Assembly: GCF_003258515.1 (NCBI RefSeq)
Contig: NZ_QGEH01000001.1
Location: forward strand, 2,356,001-2,420,000
From: Marinobacter bohaiensis
Lineage (GTDB): Bacteria > Pseudomonadota > Gammaproteobacteria > Pseudomonadales > Oleiphilaceae
Reading direction: 5' to 3'
Length of the DNA: 64,000 nucleotides
The notes under the pieces were generated by a model. It searched no databases. It had not been told where the DNA came from and was given only the letters and a program-made list of their open reading frames with translations. The translations under genes and the position numbers were made by a program. Positions 34,516 to 43,146 of the stretch are shown one piece after another. The stretch's first letter is position 1, and the number at the start of each line of letters is the position of its first letter.

Positions 34516-34869
34516 TCAGTGCTCGCGCTCGCTCACTCGATGGTGCCGGTTCAACTGCGCACCGATGTCGCTGAGCAGAGCGTCCGGGTCGATCGCGAAG
34601 TAATGCTCCGAACGCCACCCCAACTGGCGCAGGATGGACGGCAAGGTCCGGAAGGCGATGCGAAACCGCAGCCACGGAATAAACCGATAATGCTCCCCAT
34701 GGGCCGTCCAGGTCACCATGGGCGCCAGGTGCAGGCGCCCGTCCGGGTCCCGCTGGTGCTGGGCCGACAGGTCATCCCGCCAGCTGATATGCAGATCCCG
34801 GACCGCGAACAGGTCCTCCAACTGCCGTTCTTCGGTCAAACCAATCACTCGCTGGATCATCACGCTCAT
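34516..34869 (-). CDS. Hypothetical protein (117 residues)
   Basis: Starts at 34869, the second of two adjacent ATGs, because AGGAGG then lies 7 nt upstream, an unusually good ribosome site that argues for a real gene. The protein is soluble and rich in Arg, Trp and His: ISWRDDLSAQHQRDPDGR, VTWTAHGEHYRFIPWLRFRI and SEHYFAIDPDALLSDI. I recognise no family. Monocistronic, ending at the shared terminator. Confidence 0.7.
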   Translation of the reverse strand: MSVMIQRVIGLTEERQLEDLFAVRDLHISWRDDLSAQHQRDPDGRLHLAPMVTWTAHGEHYRFIPWLRFRIAFRTLPSILRQLGWRSEHYFAIDPDALLSDIGAQLNRHHRVSEREH

Positions 34870-35276
34870 CATTGAGCCTCCTGTAACAAGACCAAGTATT
34901 CCTGATGCTTCGGTTCTTGTTGCGGGCCGATCCCTGACCGCGCTTTCTTGTGTCTTCGATGATACCGCCTGCCGGGCGCCGGAACGCAGGGAGGATACGG
35001 CGATGGCCTTTGCGGACAAGCGTCAGCCCGCGCTGACCGGTCTATGGCCCCTTCCAACCGACCTGCCCGACCGCCAGCGGAACCTCGGAGGCCTGGCCCG
35101 GGTCAAAAATTTCACCGTAAAAGGGGTGGTCATAACGGGGGCATAACCTCTAAGTTATAGAGGTAGATCACCAACACCCGTCATAGTGTGAAAAGCCATA
35201 CCGGTTCCGGGCCGGAGGCCCGACCGACGACCTCGAACGTGGCCACGGCCACGGCACGTCAATCAGGAGAACGCCT
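34870..35276. other. Intergenic region upstream of gabT
   Basis: 407 bp. It contains the ribosome site of the leftward hypothetical gene, and the inverted repeat at 35146-35164. I see no gene or RNA. The ribosome site AGGAGAA precedes gabT at 35264-35270. Confidence 0.5.
35146..35164. promoter_or_regulatory. 19-bp inverted repeat, putative gabT operator
   Basis: ACCTCTA, 5-nt centre AGTTA, TAGAGGT: perfect 7-bp arms. The dimensions resemble MerR-family operators that sit between -35 and -10 boxes; TTATAGAG inside the right arm could serve as a -10 (TATAGA). No MerR-type gene lies nearby, so the regulator is unknown. Confidence 0.5.
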
Positions 35277-36557
35277 ATGAACAACGCTGAACTGCAAGCC
35301 CTCAAGGAAAAGTACGTTGCCGCCGGCGCCGCCAGCCCCAACGATCAGTTTGCGGATCGGGCGGAAAACGCCGAAGTCTGGGATGCCGACGGCAAGCGTA
35401 TGATCGACTTTGCCGGGGGTATCGGCGTACTCAACATAGGCCACCGACATCCGAAAATCGTGGACGCCGTCAAGGCGCAGCTGGATAAGGTGATGCACAC
35501 CTGCCAGACCGTCATGCCCTACGCACCCTACGTCCAGTTAGCCGAGAAGCTCTGCAAGGTCGCGCCGGTCACCGGCGAGGCCCACAAGGCGTGCATGTTC
35601 AACGCCGGCGCCGAGGCCCTGGAAAACGCCGTGAAGATCGCCCGCTGTGCCACCGGCCGCCACGGCGTCATCTGCTTTGACGGCGGCTACCATGGCCGCA
35701 CCCTGATGACCCTGGCCATGACCGGTAAGGTCCTGCCCTACAAGCACGACTTCGGGCCCATGCCGGGCGGCGTGTTCCGCGCCCCGTTCCCGATCCCCTA
35801 CCACGGCATCACCGAGGAAGACGCCCTCGACGCCCTGCACATGCTGTTCAAGACCGACATCCCCACCAAGGACGTCGCCGCCATCGTGGTGGAAGCAGTC
35901 CAGGGTGAAGGCGGCTTCTACATCGCACCGCCGACTTTCCTGCAGGCGCTGCGCCGCATCTGCGACGAACACGGCATTGCCCTGATCGTGGACGAAGTCC
36001 AGTCCGGCTTCGGTCGCACCGGCAAGATGTTCGCCATCGAGCACAGCGACGTGAAGCCCGACATCATGACCATGGCCAAGAGCATGGCGGACGGCATGCC
36101 GATCTCCGCCGTGGTGGGTAACGCCAAGATGATGGACGCCTCCGGCCCTAACAGCCTGGGTGGCACCTACAGCGGTAGCCCGCTGGCCTGCGCCGCGGCC
36201 CTGGCCGTGCTGGACGTGTTCGAGGAGGAACAGATCCTCGAGAAGAGCGTGGTCCTGGGCAACAAGCTGGAGAAACGATTCCTGCAGTGGCAGGACCGGT
36301 TCAAGCACGTGGACAACGTGCGCCACCTCGGCCCCATGGCCGCCTTCGAACTGGTGGAGGACAAGGTCTCGCGCAAACCGCTCGCGGAAATGACCGGGGC
36401 GCTGACCAAGAAATGCAAGGAGAAAGGCCTGATCCTGCTGAACTGTGGCCTCTGGGGCAACTCGATCCGGGTGCTGATGCCGATCACGATCGAAGACGAC
36501 GTGCTGGAGGAAGGCCTGGCCATCATCGAGGAAAGCCTGGCCGAGTTGGAAGCCTAA
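35277..36557 (+). CDS. gabT: 4-aminobutyrate aminotransferase
   Basis: 426 residues, the family length. Class-III aminotransferase: GAEALENAVKIARCATGR, DGGYHGRT, the PLP aspartate in LIVDEVQSGFGRTGKMF and the Schiff-base lysine K268 in MAKSMADGMP, the same position as in E. coli GabT. It transfers the amino group of GABA (or 5-aminovalerate) to 2-oxoglutarate, producing succinate semialdehyde. No gabD or gabP is adjacent. Its last 4 bp overlap the convergent EAL-GGDEF gene. Confidence 0.93.
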   Translation: MNNAELQALKEKYVAAGAASPNDQFADRAENAEVWDADGKRMIDFAGGIGVLNIGHRHPKIVDAVKAQLDKVMHTCQTVMPYAPYVQLAEKLCKVAPVTGEAHKACMFNAGAEALENAVKIARCATGRHGVICFDGGYHGRTLMTLAMTGKVLPYKHDFGPMPGGVFRAPFPIPYHGITEEDALDALHMLFKTDIPTKDVAAIVVEAVQGEGGFYIAPPTFLQALRRICDEHGIALIVDEVQSGFGRTGKMFAIEHSDVKPDIMTMAKSMADGMPISAVVGNAKMMDASGPNSLGGTYSGSPLACAAALAVLDVFEEEQILEKSVVLGNKLEKRFLQWQDRFKHVDNVRHLGPMAAFELVEDKVSRKPLAEMTGALTKKCKEKGLILLNCGLWGNSIRVLMPITIEDDVLEEGLAIIEESLAELEA

Positions 36558-38377
36558 AGCGCCGGCCAGCGGCGGGCGGTCTGCGGACCACCCGCCGTCA
36601 TTCCCTGCGCCGCCGGTTCCTGCGTGACACGGGCCGGCAACTCATCGCCGTCGCACAATCCCAGCCAGAACAACCCATCCACCGCCTTCTTGGCGCCCGA
36701 TTTCGCCATCGACGCCCGGGACGCCAGTTCCGAAGCCGAGGCAAAACGTTCGCCACTGGCCCGAATCAACCCCGCGGACAACGACACCAGGGGAAAACAG
36801 CGTTCGCGGCCGTCGCGGTCCTGGGCGGTAATCTGCCGCGCTTCACGCACCCCTTCGGGATAACGTCCCAGAGCATCGCCGACGAACAATGCCTGCACCT
36901 GCCGACAACGCGCTTCCACGTCCGCCTGATCGCAGAGCACAACGAAATCGTCGCCGCCGATGTGCCCCACCCAGTCCCCGTCGCCATCGAACACCGCGCC
37001 GATCTGTCGTGCCAGGGACAGGATGACGGCATCGCCCTCGCTGTAGCCCAGCAGATCGTTGAACGGCTTGAAGTGATCGATATCGAAGTAGACGCAGGTG
37101 AACGGCTCACCGCGGCGCAGGCGCAGCTCCGCTTCCTGCTGGATCATCACGTTGCCCGGCAACTGGCTCAGCGGGTTGGCGTGGCGGGCCTGTTCCACCC
37201 GGCGGCGGGTGAGCATTTTGAGCAGCGAGCGCGTCGACCCCAGACCCATGTAGTTGCCGTCCCGGGTCACGATGAAGTGCTGCTTCAGGTAGTAGAGATC
37301 GTCTTCCAGCAGCGACTGACTGACCGCTTCCAGCGACTCGTCGTGCTCGACCACCAGCGCGTCGTGACTCATCAGGCTCAACACCGGTTTCTTCTCGTTC
37401 AGGGCGCGACCGTAGGTGGTACTGAAAACCTCCATCACCCGCCATTTGTGCAACAGCCCCAGCGGCCGCGGGCCGTCCACGACCGGCAAGGCAAACACCG
37501 ACGGGGACGCCTGCAAACGATGCCAGGCTTCGCCCAATGTCGCGGTCGGCGGCAGCGGCTCGATGAATCGCCCCAGATAGCCGGCATCGGAGGTGTCCCG
37601 GTTACCGCGAACCACCTCGCTCTCGTCCATGGCATCCAGATTCGCGGCCGGGAACGGGTTGGGCCGGCCCAGCAGGTACCCCTGAATCAAATGAATACCC
37701 ATGGAGCGCAGCAGAGATAGCTCGGCGGCGGTTTCCACGCCCTCGGCAATCAGCCGGCAGCCGAGACGCTCACAGAGGTTGATAACCGAGCGAACGAACT
37801 CTTTCTTCACCAGGTCGCGATCCACATCGCGGATAAAATGCCGGTCGATCTTAACGAAATCCGGCTGAATTTCGGACCACAGCTTCAACCCGGAGTAGCC
37901 GGTGCCCAGGTCATCGATGGCAATCAGAAAGCCACGCTGCTTAAGAGCGATCAGCCGCTCCCGGAGCCGGGCCGGGTCTTCGATGGGATAACGTTCAGAC
38001 AGTTCGATAACGATCCGATCGGGCTGGATGCCATGGGCCGTCAGCATTGCTTCCAGGCGGTCTTCGGTGAACGCTTCGGGCGCCAGCAGCCCTGGCGACA
38101 CGTTCACGAACACCAGGTGATCGAGGCCGTGACGCAGGCAGCTCTGACCCGCTTCGATCAGGCATGCCCGTTCCAGCGGGATCACCTGCCCACACTGCTC
38201 GCCCGCCTGGAAAAGCGCCGGTGCGCCGTGCAACGGGCTGTCGGACGGCCCGCGACTGAGCACCTCATACCCCAGCACCGTGCGACTCTGGCAGTCCACA
38301 ATCGGCTGGAACAGGGTGGACACCAGCTGCTGGTCGATAATCCGCTGTAGCTCGCGGGCCTGGTCTCCAAGCGTCAT
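36554..38377 (-). CDS. EAL-CBS-GGDEF cyclic-di-GMP protein
   Basis: 607 residues from the ATG at 38377 (GGGAGA 5 nt upstream). Residues ~15-245: EAL domain, with motif EVL in place of EAL (GYEVLSRG), but the other catalytic residues kept: FVNVSPG, IELSER, IDDLGTGYSG, FVKIDRHF, IAEGVET, QGYLLGRP. Residues ~270-400: CBS-like pair (VFALPVVDGPRPLGLLHKWR, VMEVF). Residues ~410-590: GGDEF domain with GGDDF in the signature (WVGHIGGDDFVVLCD) and no RxxD inhibitory site. Both activities are possible. Follows the chemoreceptor gene by 16 bp, so they probably share a transcript. Confidence 0.88.
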   Translation of the reverse strand: MTLGDQARELQRIIDQQLVSTLFQPIVDCQSRTVLGYEVLSRGPSDSPLHGAPALFQAGEQCGQVIPLERACLIEAGQSCLRHGLDHLVFVNVSPGLLAPEAFTEDRLEAMLTAHGIQPDRIVIELSERYPIEDPARLRERLIALKQRGFLIAIDDLGTGYSGLKLWSEIQPDFVKIDRHFIRDVDRDLVKKEFVRSVINLCERLGCRLIAEGVETAAELSLLRSMGIHLIQGYLLGRPNPFPAANLDAMDESEVVRGNRDTSDAGYLGRFIEPLPPTATLGEAWHRLQASPSVFALPVVDGPRPLGLLHKWRVMEVFSTTYGRALNEKKPVLSLMSHDALVVEHDESLEAVSQSLLEDDLYYLKQHFIVTRDGNYMGLGSTRSLLKMLTRRRVEQARHANPLSQLPGNVMIQQEAELRLRRGEPFTCVYFDIDHFKPFNDLLGYSEGDAVILSLARQIGAVFDGDGDWVGHIGGDDFVVLCDQADVEARCRQVQALFVGDALGRYPEGVREARQITAQDRDGRERCFPLVSLSAGLIRASGERFASASELASRASMAKSGAKKAVDGLFWLGLCDGDELPARVTQEPAAQGMTAGGPQTARRWPAL

Positions 38378-38393
38378 ATTGTCTCCCGCCGAA

Positions 38394-39998
38394 TCAGACC
38401 TGGAAGCGGGCAATCAGCGTTTCCAGCGACGACGACTGCTCGCGCAGCTGGTCGCTGACCGCCTTGGTCTTGCCCGCATGTTCCTCCAGTCCCTGGGAGC
38501 TCTCGCCCAGCGCATCCGCGCGCCGGCCGACGCGACCGATTTCATCCCGCTGTACGAGAATCGCCTGGTCCACGTCGTTACTGAAATGCATGAGATCGTC
38601 GAACGTCTGCTTCATGGCCCCCAGGTGCGTCTTGAGGGTGCCCAGCGTTTCCCGGTTGCTGTCGCCGGCCTGGCGGGTCTCACCCAGCAGCCCGTTGGCG
38701 TGATCCACCTGTTCCACCAGCTCGTTGACCCACTGCCGGATCTGATCCGTGGATTCGCCGGTGCGTCGCGACAGCCCGCGCACTTCGTCGGCCACTACCG
38801 CGAAACCGCGCCCCTGCTCGCCGGCCCGCGCCGCTTCGATCGCGGCATTCAGGGCCAGCAGATTGGTCTGTTCGGCGATTTCCGCAATCACGCTGATCAC
38901 CTGCTCGATCTTCTCGCTGGAGCCACGCAGATCCTCGATGGCGCCGGCCACCCGGCCGATCACTTCGACCGCGTGCTCGGCGGCGTCTTCGCTTTCCCGC
39001 AACTGGACCTGCACATCGTCGTTGCCGCGCACGGCGCCTTCCACCTGCTCCCGCGTCTGGCGGGCTGACTGTTCGATTTCCCCGGCACTGGCGGTGATGG
39101 CGCCCATGGAGGCGACCACGTCGCGGATCTGCCGGTTGGTGTTGGCGGTGGACGAATGCACGGCTTCGGCCTGCTCATCCAGATTCGACGAACGCTCGCG
39201 CAGCGCTACGGCGGAGCCCGTGACGTCGCCCACGAACTCGCGGAACTTGGAAAGCAGGCCGTTGATGGCCTGGGCCACCGACGTCACTTCGTCTCGCCCG
39301 CTGATTGGGAGGGTGCGGGACAGGTCCGAGGCCGACTCCATCGCCCGCAGCTGCTCGGAGATCACCTGCAGTCGAGTGGTCACCGTCCGCCGCAGCCAGT
39401 AGGTCAACAGCATGACCACCAGCAATGCGACCGCGGCACCGCCCAACACGAAACGCTGCTGCTGGTCGAGGAAGGTCAGCAGCTGGTCGGAACCGGTGTC
39501 GGTCACCTGGCGGCCAGCGCTGCGCATCTCGTCAATCTTCTTCAGCATGGGGTCAACGGCCTGATACAGCTGGAAGTCCACGACCTTGCCTGCGGAATAG
39601 TAGCTTTGCTCGTCGATGGGTGCCTTGAGAGCCTTTAACAGCTCGAGGACCTTGTCGTGGTCAGCCTGGTTCTCTTCAGCCCAGCCGCGCATACGCGGGT
39701 TGTCGAGTGCCTGTTGCCATTGCTCCCGAATGGCCTGGGACGTTTGCTCGAACTGGGCGTTGATCTCATCCCAGAGCAGCAACTGTGCCTTGATCTTGTA
39801 GGCCAGATCCTTGAGCTGCCGGTGGCTCCGGTCGAGGTCGGTCAGCAGCCAGACGTCGGCCATTTCCTCGCGCACCAGCCGATCCGTCGATTCCTTGGCT
39901 TCGTGGACCACGGACAGGGCCAGCCCCGCCAGACCGCCCAACGCGATGAGGCAGAAGCCGGAAAACACCATCAGGCGCATGCGGACGGTTAGGCTCAT
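38394..39998 (-). CDS. Methyl-accepting chemotaxis protein
   Basis: 534 residues. TM1 ~10-30 (LMVFSGFCLIALGGLAGLAL), a helical periplasmic domain ~31-185 without a recognised small-molecule pocket, TM2 ~186-205 (FVLGGAAVALLVVMLLTYWL), HAMP, and the signalling hairpin with the invariant tip IAEIAEQTNLLALNAAIEAA. No C-terminal CheR/CheB-tethering pentapeptide; CheR (43147) and CheV (44023) are encoded 4-6 kb away. It reports an unknown periplasmic signal to CheA. Probably co-transcribed with the EAL-GGDEF gene. Confidence 0.93.
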   Translation of the reverse strand: MSLTVRMRLMVFSGFCLIALGGLAGLALSVVHEAKESTDRLVREEMADVWLLTDLDRSHRQLKDLAYKIKAQLLLWDEINAQFEQTSQAIREQWQQALDNPRMRGWAEENQADHDKVLELLKALKAPIDEQSYYSAGKVVDFQLYQAVDPMLKKIDEMRSAGRQVTDTGSDQLLTFLDQQQRFVLGGAAVALLVVMLLTYWLRRTVTTRLQVISEQLRAMESASDLSRTLPISGRDEVTSVAQAINGLLSKFREFVGDVTGSAVALRERSSNLDEQAEAVHSSTANTNRQIRDVVASMGAITASAGEIEQSARQTREQVEGAVRGNDDVQVQLRESEDAAEHAVEVIGRVAGAIEDLRGSSEKIEQVISVIAEIAEQTNLLALNAAIEAARAGEQGRGFAVVADEVRGLSRRTGESTDQIRQWVNELVEQVDHANGLLGETRQAGDSNRETLGTLKTHLGAMKQTFDDLMHFSNDVDQAILVQRDEIGRVGRRADALGESSQGLEEHAGKTKAVSDQLREQSSSLETLIARFQV

Positions 39999-40207
39999 AA
40001 CGTGAACAACCTCTCAAAAATGTCCCGCTGAGCGTAGAAAAGCCGTGTGACAGTTTTATTGCAAATCGTGGCCAAACACTTGAATTGACGAGATCCTCGT
40101 CATCTTTCACGGGATTTAACAAGCGCCCGCCAGACTCACGAGGAACGGCTGATCCAGGCGGTCGAGACTGATATGCTGAAGTCATGGATCTACGCGGGGA
40201 GAACGCT

Positions 40208-40945
40208 TTGAAACTGAACTGCGACCTGGGCGAAAGCTACGGGGCCTGGCAAATGGGTAACGACGAAGCGGTCATGCCGCTGATCGATATGGCCAATGTG
40301 GCCTGCGGCTTTCACGCGTCCGACCCCAACATCATGGTGCGCACCGTTCAACTGGCCGCGCGGCACGGGGTCGAGATCGGTGCCCACCCGGCCTACTTCG
40401 ACCTCTATGGCTTTGGTCGTCGCTCCATCCCCCACACCGCGGACGAAATCCACGCCCTGATCTGGTATCAGGTCGGCGCGCTCGACGGCATCTGCCGCGC
40501 CCACGGTCAGAGGATCGCCTACGTCAAACCCCATGGCGCGCTCAACAACGACATGATGCAGGACCCGGCGATCCTCGAAGCGGTCATGCGCGCCGTGCAC
40601 GGCTACGATCCCGACCTGCCGTTGATGATCCCCGTCACCCGCTTCCACGACAGCCATCGTGCCGTGGCGCGGGAGATTGGCGTGCCCTTGCTGCTGGAAG
40701 CCTTCGCCGACCGTGCCTACGACAACGACGGCCAGCTGGTGTCCCGTAAGCTGGACGGGGCGGTTCACCACGACCAGACCCGCATCGTCGACCAGGCGCG
40801 CAGCTTCGCCGAACGCGGCGGCGTCTTCAGCGTTGAGCAGCAGTGGCTCGACCTGCCCGCCGACAGCCTGTGCGTGCACGGCGATAACCCCGAATCCCTG
40901 GCGGCCGTGAAGGCCATCCGCGAGGCATTAGGCCAGGCCGCGTGA
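40208..40945 (+). CDS. pxpA: 5-oxoprolinase subunit A (LamB/YcsF family)
   Basis: 245 residues from a TTG at 40208, chosen because GGGGAG lies ~7 nt upstream and LKLNCDLGES is the family N-terminus; an ATG at 40184 adds 8 unrelated residues. Motifs: LNCDLGESYGAW, ANVACGFHASDP, IGAHPAYFD, YVKPHGALNN and FADRAYDNDGQLVSR. With PxpB and PxpC it hydrolyses 5-oxoproline to glutamate using ATP. First gene of pxpABC; it overlaps pxpB by 4 bp (GTGA). Confidence 0.93.
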   Translation: MKLNCDLGESYGAWQMGNDEAVMPLIDMANVACGFHASDPNIMVRTVQLAARHGVEIGAHPAYFDLYGFGRRSIPHTADEIHALIWYQVGALDGICRAHGQRIAYVKPHGALNNDMMQDPAILEAVMRAVHGYDPDLPLMIPVTRFHDSHRAVAREIGVPLLLEAFADRAYDNDGQLVSRKLDGAVHHDQTRIVDQARSFAERGGVFSVEQQWLDLPADSLCVHGDNPESLAAVKAIREALGQAA

Positions 40946-41622
40946 TCGTCGAACCCGTATCCGAGAATGGCGTCCTGATCCGCTTCGGCGAGACAATGGA
41001 CGACGCCCTGACGCCCCGTATCCTGCATGTGCGAAACCTCATCGCCGATCGCCTGGGCGACTGGATCGTCGACCAGGTGCCGGCCTACACCACCCTGCTC
41101 TGCCTGTACGACGTGCAACGCGTGGATTTCCGGCGGGCAGTTTCAGCCATCCAGGCGATCATTGATGACCTGGACAGCCAGCCACCGGCCGACGAGCAGA
41201 TCGGCCGCGATATCGAGCTGCCGGTCTACTATCATCCGGACGTGGGCCTGGATCTGGAAGCACTGGCCAGCAACGCCGGCCTGGCCGTCGACGACGTCAT
41301 CCAGCGCCATACAGGCCGCAGCTATCGCGTGTTTGCCATGGGCTTCGCCCCCGGGTTCGGCTTCATGGGCGAGGTGGACCCCGCCATCGCCACGCCGCGT
41401 AAAGCCACACCACGCCAGCGGGTGCCGGCGGGCAGCGTTGGCATCGCCAACCAGCAAACCGCGGTTTACCCATCGGTCTCCCCCGGCGGCTGGAACCTCA
41501 TCGGCCGCTGCCCGACCGAACTGTTCTCGCTGACCGCCCTCTCCCTGCTCCAGACCGGCGATCGGGTCCGCTTCCGCACCATCACCCGAGAGGAGTTCAT
41601 CGATCTGGGAGGGCAGCTATGA
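40942..41622 (+). CDS. pxpB: 5-oxoprolinase subunit B (carboxyltransferase-like)
   Basis: 226 residues, GTG start overlapping the pxpA stop. Allophanate-hydrolase subunit 1-like: LIRFGETMDDALTPRILHVR, MGFAPGFGFMGEVDPAIATP, PAGSVGIANQQTAVYPSVSP and GGWNLIGRCPTELF. It forms the heterodimer with PxpC. Overlaps pxpC by ATGA. Confidence 0.95.
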   Translation: MIVEPVSENGVLIRFGETMDDALTPRILHVRNLIADRLGDWIVDQVPAYTTLLCLYDVQRVDFRRAVSAIQAIIDDLDSQPPADEQIGRDIELPVYYHPDVGLDLEALASNAGLAVDDVIQRHTGRSYRVFAMGFAPGFGFMGEVDPAIATPRKATPRQRVPAGSVGIANQQTAVYPSVSPGGWNLIGRCPTELFSLTALSLLQTGDRVRFRTITREEFIDLGGQL

Positions 41623-42566
41623 GCGGTCTGCGCATCCTGTCCGCCGGACTCAGAAGCACGCTGCAGGACCTGGGCCGCACCGGCAGCCAGCACCTCGGCC
41701 TCGCCCCCGGCGGGGCCGCGGACCTGCACGCGTTTCGCTGGGCCAACAAGCTGCTGGAGAACGATCCGAACGGCGCCTGCATCGAGACGCTGATGGGCCA
41801 GTTCCAGGCCGAAGCCCGGAGCGCCATGACCCTTGCCGTTACCGGCGCCGACACCGAACTGACGATCAACGGCCGCCGCGCCGGTCTGTGGCGAACCCAC
41901 AACCTCAAGCCCGGCGACCGGCTCGCGCTGGGCGCCACCCGCAGCGGCCTGCTGAACTACGTTGCCGTCAAAGGGGGCTGGCAGGGCGAACGCTTCTGCA
42001 ACAGCCGCTCCATGACGCCGCGAGAACAATTACCCGGCTTCACCCAACTGGAAAGCGACCAGGAGATCCCCTGCGCAGACGGTGCAACCGCCGCAGCCCA
42101 TCAGACACCGGCCGGGTTCATTCCGGATTACGCCGAGCCGCTGACCCTGCGGGTGATTCCCGGCTATCAGTACGCCCGATTCAGCCTCTCGGCCCGCCAT
42201 ACTCTGGCCACACGCGCCTATGACATCACCCAACAGATTGACCGCATGGGCTACCGCCTAGCCGGTCCGGCGCTGGAGGTGCCGGACATCAAGCTCCTTT
42301 CTGAGGGCATCAGCCTGGGCGCCATCCAGGTCCCCGCCGACGGCCAACCCATCGTCCTGCTCAACGACCGCCAGACCATGGGCGGCTACCCCAAGATCGG
42401 CACCGTGGCGGCGCTGGATTGCAGCCGGCTGTGTCAGCGGGGTCCGGGTGCGGCGGTCAGGTTTCAGTTTGCCGAGCTGGCGAACGTACAGTGTGACAGG
42501 GCGTTGTTTGAGGCGTTTTTTGAGAGGACGGAATGGGTGGGGGTGGATCGGCTCAGGTGGCCATAG
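41619..42566 (+). CDS. pxpC: 5-oxoprolinase subunit C (carboxyltransferase-like)
   Basis: 315 residues. Allophanate-hydrolase subunit 2-like: LRSTLQDLGRTGSQHLGLAP, GLLNYVAVKGG, YDITQQIDRMGYRLAGPALE and VLLNDRQTMGGYPKIGTVAA. Third gene of the pxpABC operon that recycles spontaneously formed pyroglutamate. The operon has no adjacent transporter here. A terminator follows at 42759, ~190 bp downstream. Confidence 0.95.
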   Translation: MSGLRILSAGLRSTLQDLGRTGSQHLGLAPGGAADLHAFRWANKLLENDPNGACIETLMGQFQAEARSAMTLAVTGADTELTINGRRAGLWRTHNLKPGDRLALGATRSGLLNYVAVKGGWQGERFCNSRSMTPREQLPGFTQLESDQEIPCADGATAAAHQTPAGFIPDYAEPLTLRVIPGYQYARFSLSARHTLATRAYDITQQIDRMGYRLAGPALEVPDIKLLSEGISLGAIQVPADGQPIVLLNDRQTMGGYPKIGTVAALDCSRLCQRGPGAAVRFQFAELANVQCDRALFEAFFERTEWVGVDRLRWP

Positions 42567-42758
42567 AGACGGTGATTTGGCGCCTTTCAATCATTCTTGT
42601 GGAGTGTCGTTCGGAGCACTCCCGATCGGGATTATTCGGCGCTGCGCGCCTCACCCCTTCGGGGCCGTCGTCGCTGGCGCTCCGACGTTCCTACGCAGGC
42701 TTCGCCTGCTTCGGTCGAACCCGCGAGGGTTCTTCTACCCTACCAATCGGCCAATAAA

Positions 42759-42780
42759 AAACCCGGCTCATGAGCCGGGT
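42759..42780. terminator. Intrinsic terminator, distal to tRNA-Ser
   Basis: AACCCGGCTC (42759-42768), loop AT, GAGCCGGGTT (42771-42780), flanked by A6 on the left (U-run for the minus strand) and CTTTTATT on the right. Serves the tRNA side and probably pxpC. Confidence 0.88.
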
Positions 42781-42785
42781 TCTTT

Positions 42786-42799
42786 TATTGGCGGAGAGG
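42786..42799 (-). repeat. Copy of the tRNA-Ser 3' tail
   Basis: ATTGGCGGAGAGGG here is identical to 42928-42941, which spans the encoded CCA and the acceptor-stem 3' strand of tRNA-Ser(GGA) plus two flanking bases. Each copy is followed, reading leftward, by its own terminator. The rest of a tRNA is absent, so this is a tail repeat, not a second gene. Confidence 0.7.
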
Positions 42800-42898
42800 G
42801 GTAAGCCAGGTCCCCGGTGCGAACATCGTTCGCACCCTGGCGAACGCTCCCGACCTCAGGGCGGGAGCCGGACGGTCACCGACCGTTCCGCCATAAAA

Positions 42899-42920
42899 AA
42901 GCCCGGCAGTTGCCGGGCTT
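42899..42920 (-). terminator. Intrinsic terminator immediately after tRNA-Ser
   Basis: AAGCCCGGCA (42899-42908), loop GT, TGCCGGGCTT (42911-42920); five further A residues to the left give the U-run on the minus-strand transcript. Confidence 0.9.
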
Positions 42921-42929
42921 CCTTAATAT

Positions 42930-43020
42930 TGGCGGAGAGGGAGGGATTCGAACCCTCGATACGCTATTAACGTATACACACTTTCCAGGCGTGCGCCTTC
43001 AGCCACTCGGCCACCTCTCC
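42930..43020 (-). tRNA. tRNA-Ser (anticodon GGA), CCA encoded
   Basis: Read on the minus strand it begins GGAGAGGTGGCCGAGTGG and ends CCCTCTCCGCCA. The acceptor arms GGAGAGG/CCTCTCC pair, the D arm has GCCGAGTGGCTGAAGGC, the anticodon loop is CTGGAAA with anticodon GGA, there is a long variable arm typical of tRNA-Ser, and the T arm is GAGGGTTCGAATCCCTC. Length 91 nt including the genomically encoded CCA. It decodes UCC/UCU. Confidence 0.97.
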
Positions 43021-43062
43021 AATAAACTGTTTCAGATGGGCTGCCCCGATCTGAGGGCGCAA

Positions 43063-43091
43063 ACTCTAATGCTTTTGCCCTGGTTTGGCAA
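43063..43091 (-). promoter_or_regulatory. Sigma-70 promoter of tRNA-Ser
   Basis: On the minus strand TTGCCA (43091-43086), 17 bp, TAGAGT (43068-43063), followed by a GC-rich discriminator (TTTGCGCCC) as in stringently controlled stable-RNA promoters. Start near 43056, giving a ~35-nt 5' leader removed by RNase P. Confidence 0.68.
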
Positions 43092-43146
43092 CACCCTTTC
43101 GCAAATTTCTTTCAAAAACAACGCAGAGTGTAGTTTTTGATCAGTT

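Larger units (their letters stand above)
42567..42929. other. Intergenic region pxpC / tRNA-Ser with terminators and tRNA-tail remnant
   Basis: 363 bp between convergent pxpC and tRNA-Ser(GGA). It has no protein gene. From the tRNA side it holds a terminator (42899-42920), ~100 bp of GC-rich sequence with several small inverted repeats, a 14-bp copy of the tRNA 3' end (42786-42799) and a second terminator (42759-42780). The pxpC-proximal 150 bp contain short GC-rich palindromes such as CCCGATCGGG at 42622-42631. Confidence 0.6.

Noticed and set aside
35146-35164. SoxR box
   Set aside because: Arms ACCTCTA/TAGAGGT differ from the CCTCAAGTTAACTTGAGG consensus and no soxR gene is near.
40030-40085. 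Possible sigma-54 promoter ahead of the chemoreceptor gene (minus strand, TGGCCACGATTTGCA)
   Set aside because: GG and GC are 9 nt apart instead of the required 10, so it is not a functional -24/-12 element by the usual rule.
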